A program made the translations under genes and the position numbers. A stretch of DNA of 64,000 bases from Deltaproteobacteria bacterium (GTDB lineage Bacteria; Myxococcota_A; Polyangia; Polyangiales; JADJMO01), in NCBI GenBank assembly GCA_025363655.1, contig JANYDK010000011.1, forward strand, positions 62,001 through 126,000, written 5' to 3'. Position 1 is the first letter of the stretch, and every line of letters starts with the position of its first letter. The notes under the pieces are model-generated. The model searched no databases. It was not told the origin of the DNA and was given only the letters and a program-made list of their open reading frames with translations. Positions 55,352-63,266 of the stretch are shown piece after piece.

Positions 55352-58303
55352 TTGACTACGAACGACGATCGCGACCAGGAGCGCCCGACAGGCGCAGACA
55401 GCGACGAGCACGAGGCAGAGCCGCGCGCCCAGACGAAGGCCGACGAGCCTGCGCCCGAGCCGCCCGCCTCGAAACCGGAGCCTGAATCCGAGCCTGAGCC
55501 GCAGCACGAAGAAGACGAAGAAGAGGAGATCGGCGAAGCGCCTCCGCGGCGGAATTTCCGACCCATCGCCATCGCCGTCGCCTGCATCACGATCATCGCA
55601 GGCGTGCTTCTCTTCAAAGATCTGAAGGGCCTCGGAATCTGGGATCCGTACGAGCTCGGCCTCGCCGACATCGGCTGTCGCAAGGCCGCCAACGCCGGCG
55701 CGTTCGATCTCTCCAAGTGCGGTCTCGACGCCAACGCCAAGGTCACCGACATCCGCCCGGTGGTGATGGTCCAGTCGGTGGCGTGGGGTTTCCGTCTGCT
55801 CGGCGTCTCCGAAGCTGCTGGTCGCGTGCCGCTTGCGCTCTGGGCGCTCCTCGGCGTCATCGCCGTCACCCTCGCCGTCTCCCGCCTCGTCGACGCCCGT
55901 GCCGGCCTCTTCACGGGCGCCGCGCTGGTGACGATGCCGCTCTATCTCGTGCAAGGTCGGCTCATCCTCGGCGATGCGGCGACGATGGGCGCGTTCGCGA
56001 TCGCTCTCTCCGGCCTCGCGGTCGCGGCGTTCGATCGTCGAGACGACGGCACGCCCACGTCGTGGGGTGAACGCGCGCCATGGGCGCTTCTCGGAGCCCT
56101 CGGCGTCGCTGCCGGAATCGGCTGTCGCGGATACGCCGTCGGCTGCGCACCGGCCGCGGCCATCGGTCTCGCGTGGCTCGTCCGGACCGCCAACGTCACT
56201 CGCGAAGACGACTCGCGCGCGCCGCTCCTCACGCTCCTCGGCGTCGGAGTCTTCGCAGCGGCCATCGCCATCGGCATCAAGTTGGCGCCCGGTGAGCTCG
56301 GTCGCACCATGCTCCAACCGGCGACCACGCGCGCGCTCGCGGCCGCCGCCATCGCTGGAGCTGCCGCGCTCGCCTGGGTGAAGGGCACGTCGAACGAGCG
56401 CGCGCACCGCGCTTTCGTCGGAGCGGCGCTCGCGGTCGGAGTCCTCGGCGTCGCCGTCGGCGTCACCGTCGCGCTCACTGCCGACGAAGGAAAATTCGTC
56501 GCCGCCGTCGGCGCCACCGCGCAGGCCACGCGCAAATATCCGACCTTCGATCTCCTCGTCCGCCAAGTCGCGCACGGGCTCTTTCCCTGGAGCTGCTTCG
56601 TGCCCTTCGCGCTCGGTCGGGCGATGGCGCGTCCCGCCGTCTCGCACGACGGCGCAGCGTCCCGCGAAATCGACCTGCGCATCGCCGCGCTCGTCGCCGC
56701 CGCCCTCGTCTACGCGGTACAAACGCTCGCTTCTGCGCGCTTCGGCATCATGCCCTTCGCCGGCCCCGTCGCCCTCGCGATCGTCATCGGCGTCGTCCTC
56801 CGCGATCTCGAGCGTTCCCCGGCGGGCTCGCTCGCCGTTGCCATCGGCACCACCGTCCTCGCCTTCCTCGTCCTCAACGACTTCAACTTCGAAGACCTCG
56901 CGAAGTCGCCCGTCGAGCTCGCGACCGCGCCAATCATCGAGCCTTACGGCCTCTACGGCGTCAGCATCCCGGAAGAGCTCCGCCTCAAGCTGAAGACGAC
57001 GCTCGTCGTCGCGGCCGGCGTCTTCCTCCTTCCAATTTTCTTCGTTTGGGTCGACGAAGATCCGCGCCCCGGTTGGACGCCGGTGAAGCGTATCTTCACG
57101 CCGATCGACAAGCTGGTGGCGATGTGGCGTCACCCCTATCAAGGCCTCTTGCTCCTTCTCTTGGCGAGCTTCGAGGTCTGCATCGGCATCGCGGGTCTCC
57201 TGACGTGGCGGAAGGGGCTCCGAAAGCGCATCCCGCAGCTGCAAGGCCTCGGCATCCCCCAGCGCGACATTTTGGTGAACCTCTGGTGGTATCTCCTCGC
57301 CGCTGCAGTCGCCGTCTACGTCGGCTACGTCCTCTTCCTCTACGGCCGCGATCTCTTCCGCTCGCTCCGTCGCATGCGCGTCGCCACCATCGCCATCGGC
57401 GGTCTCGCAGCAGGGTGCGTCTTCAGCTATGGCGTGATGCCCGCCGTCGCCAACCAGTTCTCGCCCAAGGGCGTCTTCGCGACGTACCGTTCGCTCGGCG
57501 CCGGCAAGCCGATCGCGCTTCTCGGCCTCAACGCGCGCACCGCCGCCTACGACCTCGAGTCGACGACGCCGGTGGTGGTCGACAGCCCACGAGCCGCCTA
57601 CGAGTGGCTCACCAAGGGCGACGTCGACCGCAAATTCCTCGCGCTCCGCGTCGAGCACCTCGCCGAGCTCAACCGGCTCTTTCGCGAGAAGGCAGAACCG
57701 CGCATCAACCTGCCGATCCTCGACGGTCGCTCGGCGCAGGTGCTCCTCGCGAGCAACCTCCTCTCCGGTCACGGCAACGAGAACCCGCTCGATCGCCTCG
57801 TCCTCAGCGACGTCCCGACCGCGACCACCGGCTGCGAGAACGACGCCATCATCTGCGCGCCGTCGCACGCGCTCGACTGCGACATCGACGGCAAGCTCGC
57901 CTGCGTCGGCTGGGATCTCCTCGACGCCAACAACAAGCCGATCAGCGCAGTGCAGTCGGGCCAAAAGGTGAAGCTGCGCGTCATCTACAAGGTGACCGGC
58001 AAGCCGAGCGGCGGTTGGCAGATCTTCATCCACGTCGAGCAGCCCGGCACTGCGACCGCCCGCAAGACGTCCGACCACGTGCCGCTGAACGGGAAGTACC
58101 CGATGGACGCCTGGGCGCCGGGCGACGTCGTCGTCGACGACAGCGAGTTCAACCTCGAGCCGAACATGCGCTCGGGCGCGGCCATCTCCATCCTCACCGG
58201 CTTCTTTTCCGGCAACTCTCGCCTGCCTCTGGTTCGCGGTCCCGACGCCGGTCCCGAGCAAGAAGGTCTGCGCCTCGTGCTCGGCAACGTGATGGTGAAG
58301 TGA
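55352..58303 (+). CDS. GT-C (PMT/ArnT-like) glycosyltransferase
   Basis: A 983-residue multi-pass membrane enzyme. A TTG at 55352 starts an acidic disordered N-terminus (~65 residues of Glu/Asp/Pro/Lys). TM1 (RPIAIAVACITIIAGVLLF) is followed by GIWDPYELGLADIG, whose Asp and Glu match the DxxE catalytic loop of dolichyl/undecaprenyl-phosphate-sugar transferases of the PMT_2/ArnT type, and later helices fit that fold. The C-terminal ~270 residues form a soluble, probably periplasmic beta-rich domain (QIFIHVEQPGTA). It probably transfers a lipid-linked sugar to an envelope acceptor. The start codon is uncertain. Confidence 0.8.
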   Translation: MTTNDDRDQERPTGADSDEHEAEPRAQTKADEPAPEPPASKPEPESEPEPQHEEDEEEEIGEAPPRRNFRPIAIAVACITIIAGVLLFKDLKGLGIWDPYELGLADIGCRKAANAGAFDLSKCGLDANAKVTDIRPVVMVQSVAWGFRLLGVSEAAGRVPLALWALLGVIAVTLAVSRLVDARAGLFTGAALVTMPLYLVQGRLILGDAATMGAFAIALSGLAVAAFDRRDDGTPTSWGERAPWALLGALGVAAGIGCRGYAVGCAPAAAIGLAWLVRTANVTREDDSRAPLLTLLGVGVFAAAIAIGIKLAPGELGRTMLQPATTRALAAAAIAGAAALAWVKGTSNERAHRAFVGAALAVGVLGVAVGVTVALTADEGKFVAAVGATAQATRKYPTFDLLVRQVAHGLFPWSCFVPFALGRAMARPAVSHDGAASREIDLRIAALVAAALVYAVQTLASARFGIMPFAGPVALAIVIGVVLRDLERSPAGSLAVAIGTTVLAFLVLNDFNFEDLAKSPVELATAPIIEPYGLYGVSIPEELRLKLKTTLVVAAGVFLLPIFFVWVDEDPRPGWTPVKRIFTPIDKLVAMWRHPYQGLLLLLLASFEVCIGIAGLLTWRKGLRKRIPQLQGLGIPQRDILVNLWWYLLAAAVAVYVGYVLFLYGRDLFRSLRRMRVATIAIGGLAAGCVFSYGVMPAVANQFSPKGVFATYRSLGAGKPIALLGLNARTAAYDLESTTPVVVDSPRAAYEWLTKGDVDRKFLALRVEHLAELNRLFREKAEPRINLPILDGRSAQVLLASNLLSGHGNENPLDRLVLSDVPTATTGCENDAIICAPSHALDCDIDGKLACVGWDLLDANNKPISAVQSGQKVKLRVIYKVTGKPSGGWQIFIHVEQPGTATARKTSDHVPLNGKYPMDAWAPGDVVVDDSEFNLEPNMRSGAAISILTGFFSGNSRLPLVRGPDAGPEQEGLRLVLGNVMVK

Positions 58304-58306
58304 GCC

Positions 58307-58323
58307 GCATAGCAAAGCTATGC
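58307..58323. repeat. GCATAGC-AAA-GCTATGC palindrome
   Basis: A perfect 7-bp inverted repeat three bases after the glycosyltransferase stop codon, followed by AAAAA. It resembles the CATAG-TCAAG-CTATG repeat before the same gene (55131-55145). Confidence 0.5.
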
Positions 58324-58469
58324 AAAAACCCGACGCCGACATCGACGACGGGCAGCGCTTATTTTTCCGAGTAGAAGCCCCCTGCCCTGCGGACGTCACG
58401 CGCCGCTCGGCGCATGAACGCGCGTAAGCCCTTTGCGGCCAACGTGGGGAGGGCGTAGAGCCGAGCGTG

Positions 58470-58862
58470 ATGTCGGACGACGGACGCGACAGCACCCTGC
58501 CCACCCCCGCCTCGTCACGACGCGCCGAAGAGCGCTTCGAAGTCACCTGGGCGGTCGACTGCGCGAGCGAGGAGACTTTCCTCTACGCGTACATCACCAA
58601 CGTGAGCGCGATGGGGCTCTTCGTGCGCACCGATGCGCCGCTGCCCGTCGGCACGCGTGTGCACCTGGCGTTCGCGCCCCACGGATGCGACGCCTTCGCC
58701 TTGGTCGGCGAGGTCGCGTGGATCAACCCGCGCAACGCTGGCGACAACCCGAACCCGGGGATGGGCGTGCGCTTCCTCGGCCTCGGCGCCGACGATCGCG
58801 AACGACTCGTCGAAGCCATCCGCACCATCGCCTACGTCCGCGGCCACGACCCGGCGAACTAG
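58470..58862 (+). CDS. PilZ-domain protein (putative c-di-GMP receptor)
   Basis: A 130-residue single-domain PilZ protein, ATG at 58470 (a GTG three bases earlier is possible). The binding signature is present in modified form: SRRAEERFEV supplies the RxxxR arm, and NVSAMGLFV corresponds to the D/NxSxxG motif with Asn first. The strand VGEVAWINPRN and the final GMGVRFLGL complete the barrel. Such proteins bind cyclic-di-GMP and modulate motility or polysaccharide export. It is convergent with the lipoprotein gene at 58876 (13 bases). Confidence 0.9.
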   Translation: MSDDGRDSTLPTPASSRRAEERFEVTWAVDCASEETFLYAYITNVSAMGLFVRTDAPLPVGTRVHLAFAPHGCDAFALVGEVAWINPRNAGDNPNPGMGVRFLGLGADDRERLVEAIRTIAYVRGHDPAN

Positions 58863-58875
58863 TCTCAGTTCTGCT

Positions 58876-60618
58876 TCACGGAGGCGGTGGAAGCGGCAAT
58901 CGGCGAGCGCGCACGCGGTCGTCGTCGGCCGCGGGATCGCCGTCTGCGTCGTTGGCCCAAGCGACCGCGCAGTAGCCGGCACCGACCACCACCGACGGTG
59001 AAGACACCGGACCGGCGGCGACGGAGACGTCGAACTCGCTCTTCGTGGCCGCGACGTTGTTGAAGAGGAAACCGCCCGCCGCGCTGATGTAGCGCGCAGC
59101 GACGACTCCGCGATCGCCGTCGAGCCAACCGACGATGTAGAACTTCGCGGCACCAGTGACGCCGGCAGCGATCGACGGAGCGGCTTGATCGCCCTTGTGA
59201 TTCACGTCGTCGAGCGGGGCCGTCGCTTCGGTTCCGACTGGCCCGCTGGCGTCGAAGCGCTGCACGCGGATGTCGGTCCCGTCGTCGCCGTCGGCGCCGC
59301 TGCTCGCCCACACCACGGCGAACTCGCCGCTGGTCAGCGCGGCGACGCTCGGCTGATTCTGCGTGCCGGTCTTGACGGAGTTGACGACGGCCTCGCTCCC
59401 CTTCGGCACGCCATCGGTGCCGACGTGGCGGAGCTTGATGTCATCGCCGTCGGTCCAGACCACGACGTAGTCGCTGCCGGTGAAGGCGACGCGCGGCGCC
59501 GAGTTGGAGCCGGAGGAGCTGACCGTCTGGGCGGCGACGAAGGTGCCGTCGGGCTTGCGAAGCGACGACTTGATGGCCGTCCCTTCGACGTAGGTGACGA
59601 GGACGTCGCCGGGAGTCGCGCCCGCCGCCGCCGCCGGACTGCTCGCCGCGCCGCCAGAGACGGTGACGTCGTCCGCCGGCGCCTTGCCCATGTTCACCGC
59701 CTGCAACGACGCGAAGACGTTGGACGTGGCGCGGCCGAAGACGACGAGGACGTTGCCCCCCTCGACGGGAACGATCGACGGCGACACGTTGGCGCCTGCC
59801 CGCTTCTTCGGTTGCCCCTCGAAATCGACGCGCGAGAACGTCTGCAGCCGAATCTCTTTTTGGATGACCGCCGGGAGCGTCATGTCGAGCTTCAGATCGG
59901 CGGTGAGGCGCCGCCAGGTAATCTCGTCGCTCGCGTCACCGCCGCCCCCGTTCATCGCCTTGTCGGCCCAAGCGACGAAGAGCTTGCCGTCGTCGAGCCA
60001 TCGCATCGCGACGCCCGTCTTCCGCCCCGGAAGGCCTTTGAAATAGGAGTGCGCAGCTTCCCCGTTGCCGACGATGACCTCTTTCGTCTGGCAGGTCGTG
60101 ATGTCGCACACTTCGTCGGCAGCGTCGGTCGTCTCGCACGTCTCGGTCGCTCCGACGACGCCGTCACCGCACTTGGCGACGTCGACGTAGCGGACGATGG
60201 TGATGGGGATCGTCACGTCGTTCTGATCGACGGCCTTGTCCGTGCACCCGCGGAAGGTCTTCTTTCCGAGCGCGCTGCCCTCGACGTACCAGCTGAGGGT
60301 CGTCGCCGGATCCTGCTTCACGTCGAAGCTCACGCACCACTGCTTGCCATCGGTCGAGCACTTGTTGGCGGCGCCGGGCTTCGAGAGCGGATGCGGCTCG
60401 CCGACCAAAGCGCCGCCTGGCTTCAGATCGGGTCCCTTGCAGGAGGTCCCGCTGCTCACGGTCAGGCTCACGGTGTCGGCATCGTCGAGGACGCCCTTCG
60501 GCCCGACGAACGTCAGCGTGATGGGCGACGTGACCGCTGAGCCCTCGCGGCTCGAGCAGGACGACGCGGCGAGGAAGGCGAAGGTACCGAGGGCGGCAAC
60601 GACACCGCGGGCGCGCAT
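58876..60618 (-). CDS. Large lipoprotein with CGDG-type disulfide repeat
   Basis: A 580-residue lipoprotein (lipobox ASSC, Cys21). An N-terminal ~120-residue domain has four Cys (GTSCKG, NKCSTDGKQWC). Near residue 155 is CGDGVVGATETCETTDAADEVC, the Myxococcus-type Cys-rich repeat. Residues ~185-560 repeat a beta-propeller-like pattern of strands and Asp/Gly turns (FVAWADKAMN, LVTYVEGTAIK, YVVVWTDGDDI, AVVWASSGADGDDG, AVAWANDADGDP). It is probably cell-surface, with a ligand-binding propeller. The tail is PPP. It follows the anti-sigma gene leftward with a 73-base gap. Confidence 0.8.
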   Translation of the reverse strand: MRARGVVAALGTFAFLAASSCSSREGSAVTSPITLTFVGPKGVLDDADTVSLTVSSGTSCKGPDLKPGGALVGEPHPLSKPGAANKCSTDGKQWCVSFDVKQDPATTLSWYVEGSALGKKTFRGCTDKAVDQNDVTIPITIVRYVDVAKCGDGVVGATETCETTDAADEVCDITTCQTKEVIVGNGEAAHSYFKGLPGRKTGVAMRWLDDGKLFVAWADKAMNGGGGDASDEITWRRLTADLKLDMTLPAVIQKEIRLQTFSRVDFEGQPKKRAGANVSPSIVPVEGGNVLVVFGRATSNVFASLQAVNMGKAPADDVTVSGGAASSPAAAAGATPGDVLVTYVEGTAIKSSLRKPDGTFVAAQTVSSSGSNSAPRVAFTGSDYVVVWTDGDDIKLRHVGTDGVPKGSEAVVNSVKTGTQNQPSVAALTSGEFAVVWASSGADGDDGTDIRVQRFDASGPVGTEATAPLDDVNHKGDQAAPSIAAGVTGAAKFYIVGWLDGDRGVVAARYISAAGGFLFNNVAATKSEFDVSVAAGPVSSPSVVVGAGYCAVAWANDADGDPAADDDRVRARRLPLPPPP

Positions 60619-60691
60619 GCGCGAAACGTTATCACGTCAAAGGCCGCCTCACGGCCCGAAAGATCCGCTCGCAGACGTCCCGTTGTCCGAC

Positions 60692-61978
60692 TCAGAGGTC
60701 GGTGTTGATGGGCGACGCCTTCTTGGGCGCAGGGGCGAGCACCGGCGGTTTCGCAGGGGCCGGCGTGCTCAGCGCGGCGAGCGCCGCTTCCGCCCGCTTC
60801 TTGGTGACGGCGTAGGTCTTGGCCTTTTCGAACAGCGCGCGCGCGCTGGTGGTGTCGCCGGAGTCGCGCGCACACTCACCGCCTTCGAGCGCGGCATAGG
60901 GCACGTCCGAGCTCGCCGGCCACTCGGCGAGGACGCGCTGGAATCGCTTCAACGCTTCACCCAACTTACCGAGCGCGCGCTGCGATCGGCCGGCATAGAG
61001 GAGGGATGAGGAGGGCTTGAGCCCTGCCGCCGCCGAGGCGTCGAACTGCTGCGCGGCGTCGGCGTATTTCGCGCCCTGATAGGAGGCGAGCGCGTTGTCG
61101 TAGAGAGAGCCGCTCGAGGCAACTCCTTTGGCCGCCGTCGCTCCCGCGGCCCCGCCCACCATGCCGGGGCCTTGGGTCGCTGCCGGCGGAGGCGGCGACG
61201 CGGCCGGCATGTCTCCAGCGGTCGCCGGAGCCGGCTTCTTCGCCTTGCCGCCCATCTCCGATTGCACCTGCGTTTCCGTCGGTTTGTTGTCGGCGACCTT
61301 CTTTTCGACTTCGTTCTTGAGCGTCGCCTCGTCGTCGGCACCGCCATAGCCGTCGCCATCGACCTTGGCCTTCGACTTGTCCTTCGCCTGCTCCGACTCG
61401 TCGGCCTTTCCTTCGAGGCCTTGGGTGAGGAGATCGGCAGGAGCTTCCAGGCCGGCAGGCGGCGCGATCGAGAAGTTGGGCGCCGCCGACTCCTTCTTCC
61501 TCGGCTCTGCGTGCTCGGCTTCCGCGAGCTTGCCGTTCGCGGGATCGGGATCTTCACTCGGGCGAGCGACGGTGGCGACGGGAGAGCCCTCTTCTTGAAT
61601 GCCGGCCTGCCGAGGCGCGCTTCCTTTTCGCAACATGACCACCGACATGCCGACCATCACCATCAGCACGGCGGCCATCGCCACCTGCGGGCGCATCGCG
61701 TAGTTGCCGGCGATCGAGATGACGCGCGCCGCCCGTCGCGTCCATGGCTCGGGCTGTTTGGCGATCGACGCCGCCTCGAGAATTCGCGCCTCGAGAAGCG
61801 ACGAAGGCGTCTCCAACGACAGCGCCGCGCCTGCCTTCTGACCCTGCCGGAGCCGCTCGACGAGCGCAGCGCAGCGAGTGCAGCCGAGCAGATGCCGCTC
61901 GGCCTCCTCCGCTGCACGACCTTCGAGCTCGTCATAGACGAAGTCGATGGCCATCTCGTCGAGCTTCTCGCAGTCCAC
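60692..61978 (-). CDS. Zinc-finger anti-sigma factor with TPR-like periplasmic tail
   Basis: A 428-residue membrane regulator. The N-terminal zinc domain (zf-HC2) has Cys3, His29, Cys33 and Cys36 in MDCEKLDEM and HLLGCTRC, the pattern that binds and inhibits ECF sigma factors. One TM lies at ~95-117 (PQVAMAAVLMVMVGMSVVML). The periplasmic part has a Lys/Glu/Ala low-complexity stretch (~150-270) and TPR-like helices at the end (DNALASYQGAKYADAAQQFDASA, LGKLGEALKRFQRVLAEWP). The 56-base gap from the sigma gene points to a classic sigma/anti-sigma pair. Release is probably by regulated proteolysis or a periplasmic partner. Confidence 0.88.
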   Translation of the reverse strand: MDCEKLDEMAIDFVYDELEGRAAEEAERHLLGCTRCAALVERLRQGQKAGAALSLETPSSLLEARILEAASIAKQPEPWTRRAARVISIAGNYAMRPQVAMAAVLMVMVGMSVVMLRKGSAPRQAGIQEEGSPVATVARPSEDPDPANGKLAEAEHAEPRKKESAAPNFSIAPPAGLEAPADLLTQGLEGKADESEQAKDKSKAKVDGDGYGGADDEATLKNEVEKKVADNKPTETQVQSEMGGKAKKPAPATAGDMPAASPPPPAATQGPGMVGGAAGATAAKGVASSGSLYDNALASYQGAKYADAAQQFDASAAAGLKPSSSLLYAGRSQRALGKLGEALKRFQRVLAEWPASSDVPYAALEGGECARDSGDTTSARALFEKAKTYAVTKKRAEAALAALSTPAPAKPPVLAPAPKKASPINTDL

Positions 61979-62034
61979 GGTTCTTCCCCTCTTCCTTCTC
62001 GTTCGCGATCCAGCTTCTAGTTCTAGTTACGAAT

Positions 62035-62673
62035 TCACTTCAGTGCTTTGGCGTAGTCCTCGAACTCGGCGAGTGCTGCCTGCAGACGCTCGAGCGCATA
62101 GCGCATTCTCGATTTCACGGTGTTCTCCGGGATGCCGATGATCTCCGCGATGTCCTTGAAGGGCAGCTCGCCGAGCTGACGCATGAGGAAGACCTCACGC
62201 TGATCGTCGGGGAGCTTCTCGACGGCAGCCGCGATGTGCGTCTGCAGCTGCTTGCCGATCGCGACCCGATCGGCGCCTGCGGTGGTGCCGGCCACCTTGT
62301 CACCCAGCGTCGGGCCATCGCCGCCCTCGCCCTCCGACTGCGGCGCGTCGAGGGACGCGTGCCGTCGATGAACCCGCTTGCGCAGGTGGTCGATGCAGAG
62401 GTTGCGCGCGATCGTGTAGGCCCAGGTGGTGAAGCGCGCTTCCTCCTTGAAGGTCGCCACGTTCTGCACGACCCGGACGAAGACTTCCTGGACGATGTCC
62501 TCGGCCGTCGACGGAGTGTGCACCTGTCGGAGCGCGAAGTTGTAGAGAGGGCGCTGGTGCTTGCGGACCAACGCCCGGAACGCAGCTGCGTCGCCGCGCC
62601 GATAGCGCGCGAGGAGCGCCTCGTCCGTCTCGGGAGGGAGCGTGCTCAACGGCCGAGCCCCCCCGAGCCGCAC
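62035..62673 (-). CDS. ECF-type RNA polymerase sigma factor
   Basis: A 212-residue group-4 sigma factor. Region 2 contains LVRKHQRPLYNFALRQV, DIVQEVFVRVVQNVATF and FTTWAYTIARNLCIDHLRKR. A ~35-residue linker follows, then region 4, LPDDQREVFLMRQLGELPFKDIAEIIGIPENTVKSRMRYALERL (the -35-binding helix-turn-helix). The GTG at 62673 is the farthest plausible start; a TTG at 62649 behind a G-run is an alternative. It directs transcription of an envelope-stress-type regulon, probably including this operon. A 14-bp palindrome lies 46 bases upstream. Confidence 0.92.
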   Translation of the reverse strand: MRLGGARPLSTLPPETDEALLARYRRGDAAAFRALVRKHQRPLYNFALRQVHTPSTAEDIVQEVFVRVVQNVATFKEEARFTTWAYTIARNLCIDHLRKRVHRRHASLDAPQSEGEGGDGPTLGDKVAGTTAGADRVAIGKQLQTHIAAAVEKLPDDQREVFLMRQLGELPFKDIAEIIGIPENTVKSRMRYALERLQAALAEFEDYAKALK

Positions 62674-62718
62674 GAGATCCGAAAGACGCCCAAGATGAGA
62701 CGGGGCTGCCGGTTCTGA

Positions 62719-62732
62719 CCTGGTCGACCAGG
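62719..62732. promoter_or_regulatory. 14-bp perfect palindrome before ECF sigma gene
   Basis: CCTGGTCGACCAGG has no spacer and lies 46 bases before the sigma start. Plausible operator for a dimeric repressor or activator. No clear ECF-type -35/-10 pair (GAAC/GTC) at 16-base spacing was found beside it. Confidence 0.4.
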
Positions 62733-63053
62733 CATTCGCCGCCTCGGCGAGCGGCCAATGCCGCCACCGAAGGAGCCCATCTCGTCTTGCCTGCGTCCAT
62801 GTTCATTCCGACGCATGAGCGGAAAGAACGGTCTGTCGGACGCGCGCCTTGCAGCTCGTGCCCATGCCTCGGCTCGGCTCCGTCGCGTCCCACTCCTCAC
62901 GGTCGCATCTTGCCTTGTTCCATCCGAGAACCGGTACTTCCGAGGAAACGCGCTAGCGGCGGGTTCGATACCCGGTCGCTCGCCCAGCCGTCAATGGACA
63001 GCAAACACCTAGAAAACCTTGGGAGGTCGCGTGGTTGCACCCTGCACGCGCCG

Positions 63054-63082
63054 TTGACCCCTCGTAACAGGCGAGCTATACT
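63054..63082 (+). promoter_or_regulatory. Predicted strong sigma-70-type promoter
   Basis: TTGACC (63054-63059) and TATACT (63077-63082) with an exact 17-base spacer, the best promoter match in the window. Transcription from ~63089 gives a ~178-base leader before the ATG at 63267. Confidence 0.65.
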
Positions 63083-63208
63083 CCGAGGTCGCACATCGGG
63101 ACAACCAGCGCGCAGTGCCCCAAATAATTCGTCGGGGTGCGCTTCGTTCTCCCTCTCTCCCTCGCCGAGTCGTACACTCGGCCTGCTTTTTCGCCGACGT
63201 TGCTTCTT

Positions 63209-63258
63209 GGTGGGTCAATCGTAGCGGTCTCATACGGCTACTCCCCACCGAAAGGGGG
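63209..63258 (+). promoter_or_regulatory. Leader with alternative hairpins around the Shine-Dalgarno
   Basis: GGTGGG (63209-63214) can pair with CCCACC (63244-63249), with GTAGC/GCTAC inside (63221-63225, 63237-63241). The same C run (63243-63246) can instead pair with the GGGG of the Shine-Dalgarno AAAGGGGG (63251-63258). The two folds are mutually exclusive and would expose or hide the ribosome site. Confidence 0.4.
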
Positions 63259-63266
63259 CTCCGATC

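Larger units (their letters stand above)
62674..63266. other. 593-base intergenic region
   Basis: No convincing gene: frames here are Arg/Ser/Pro-rich and lack family features. It holds the CCTGGTCGACCAGG palindrome before the sigma gene, a near-consensus promoter at 63054-63082, and a structured ~178-base leader of the gene at 63267. A T-arm-like sequence near 62960 is not part of a tRNA. Confidence 0.7.

Noticed and set aside
55136-58546. Very long leftward open frame opposite the glycosyltransferase gene
   Set aside because: Its translation is Arg/Glu/Asp/Gly-rich with no domain or hydrophobic core. It is an antisense frame kept open by high GC, while the rightward frame has membrane helices and a GT-C loop.
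62958-62985. T-arm-like sequence (CGGG-TTCGATA-CCCG) suggesting a tRNA gene
   Set aside because: The fifth T-stem pair fails and no matching acceptor, D-arm or anticodon arm can be built in the 75 bases upstream.
62758-63224. Small rightward and leftward open frames in the 593-base intergenic region
   Set aside because: Composition is Arg/Ser/Pro-rich, no Shine-Dalgarno or family feature, and a strong promoter lies inside them.
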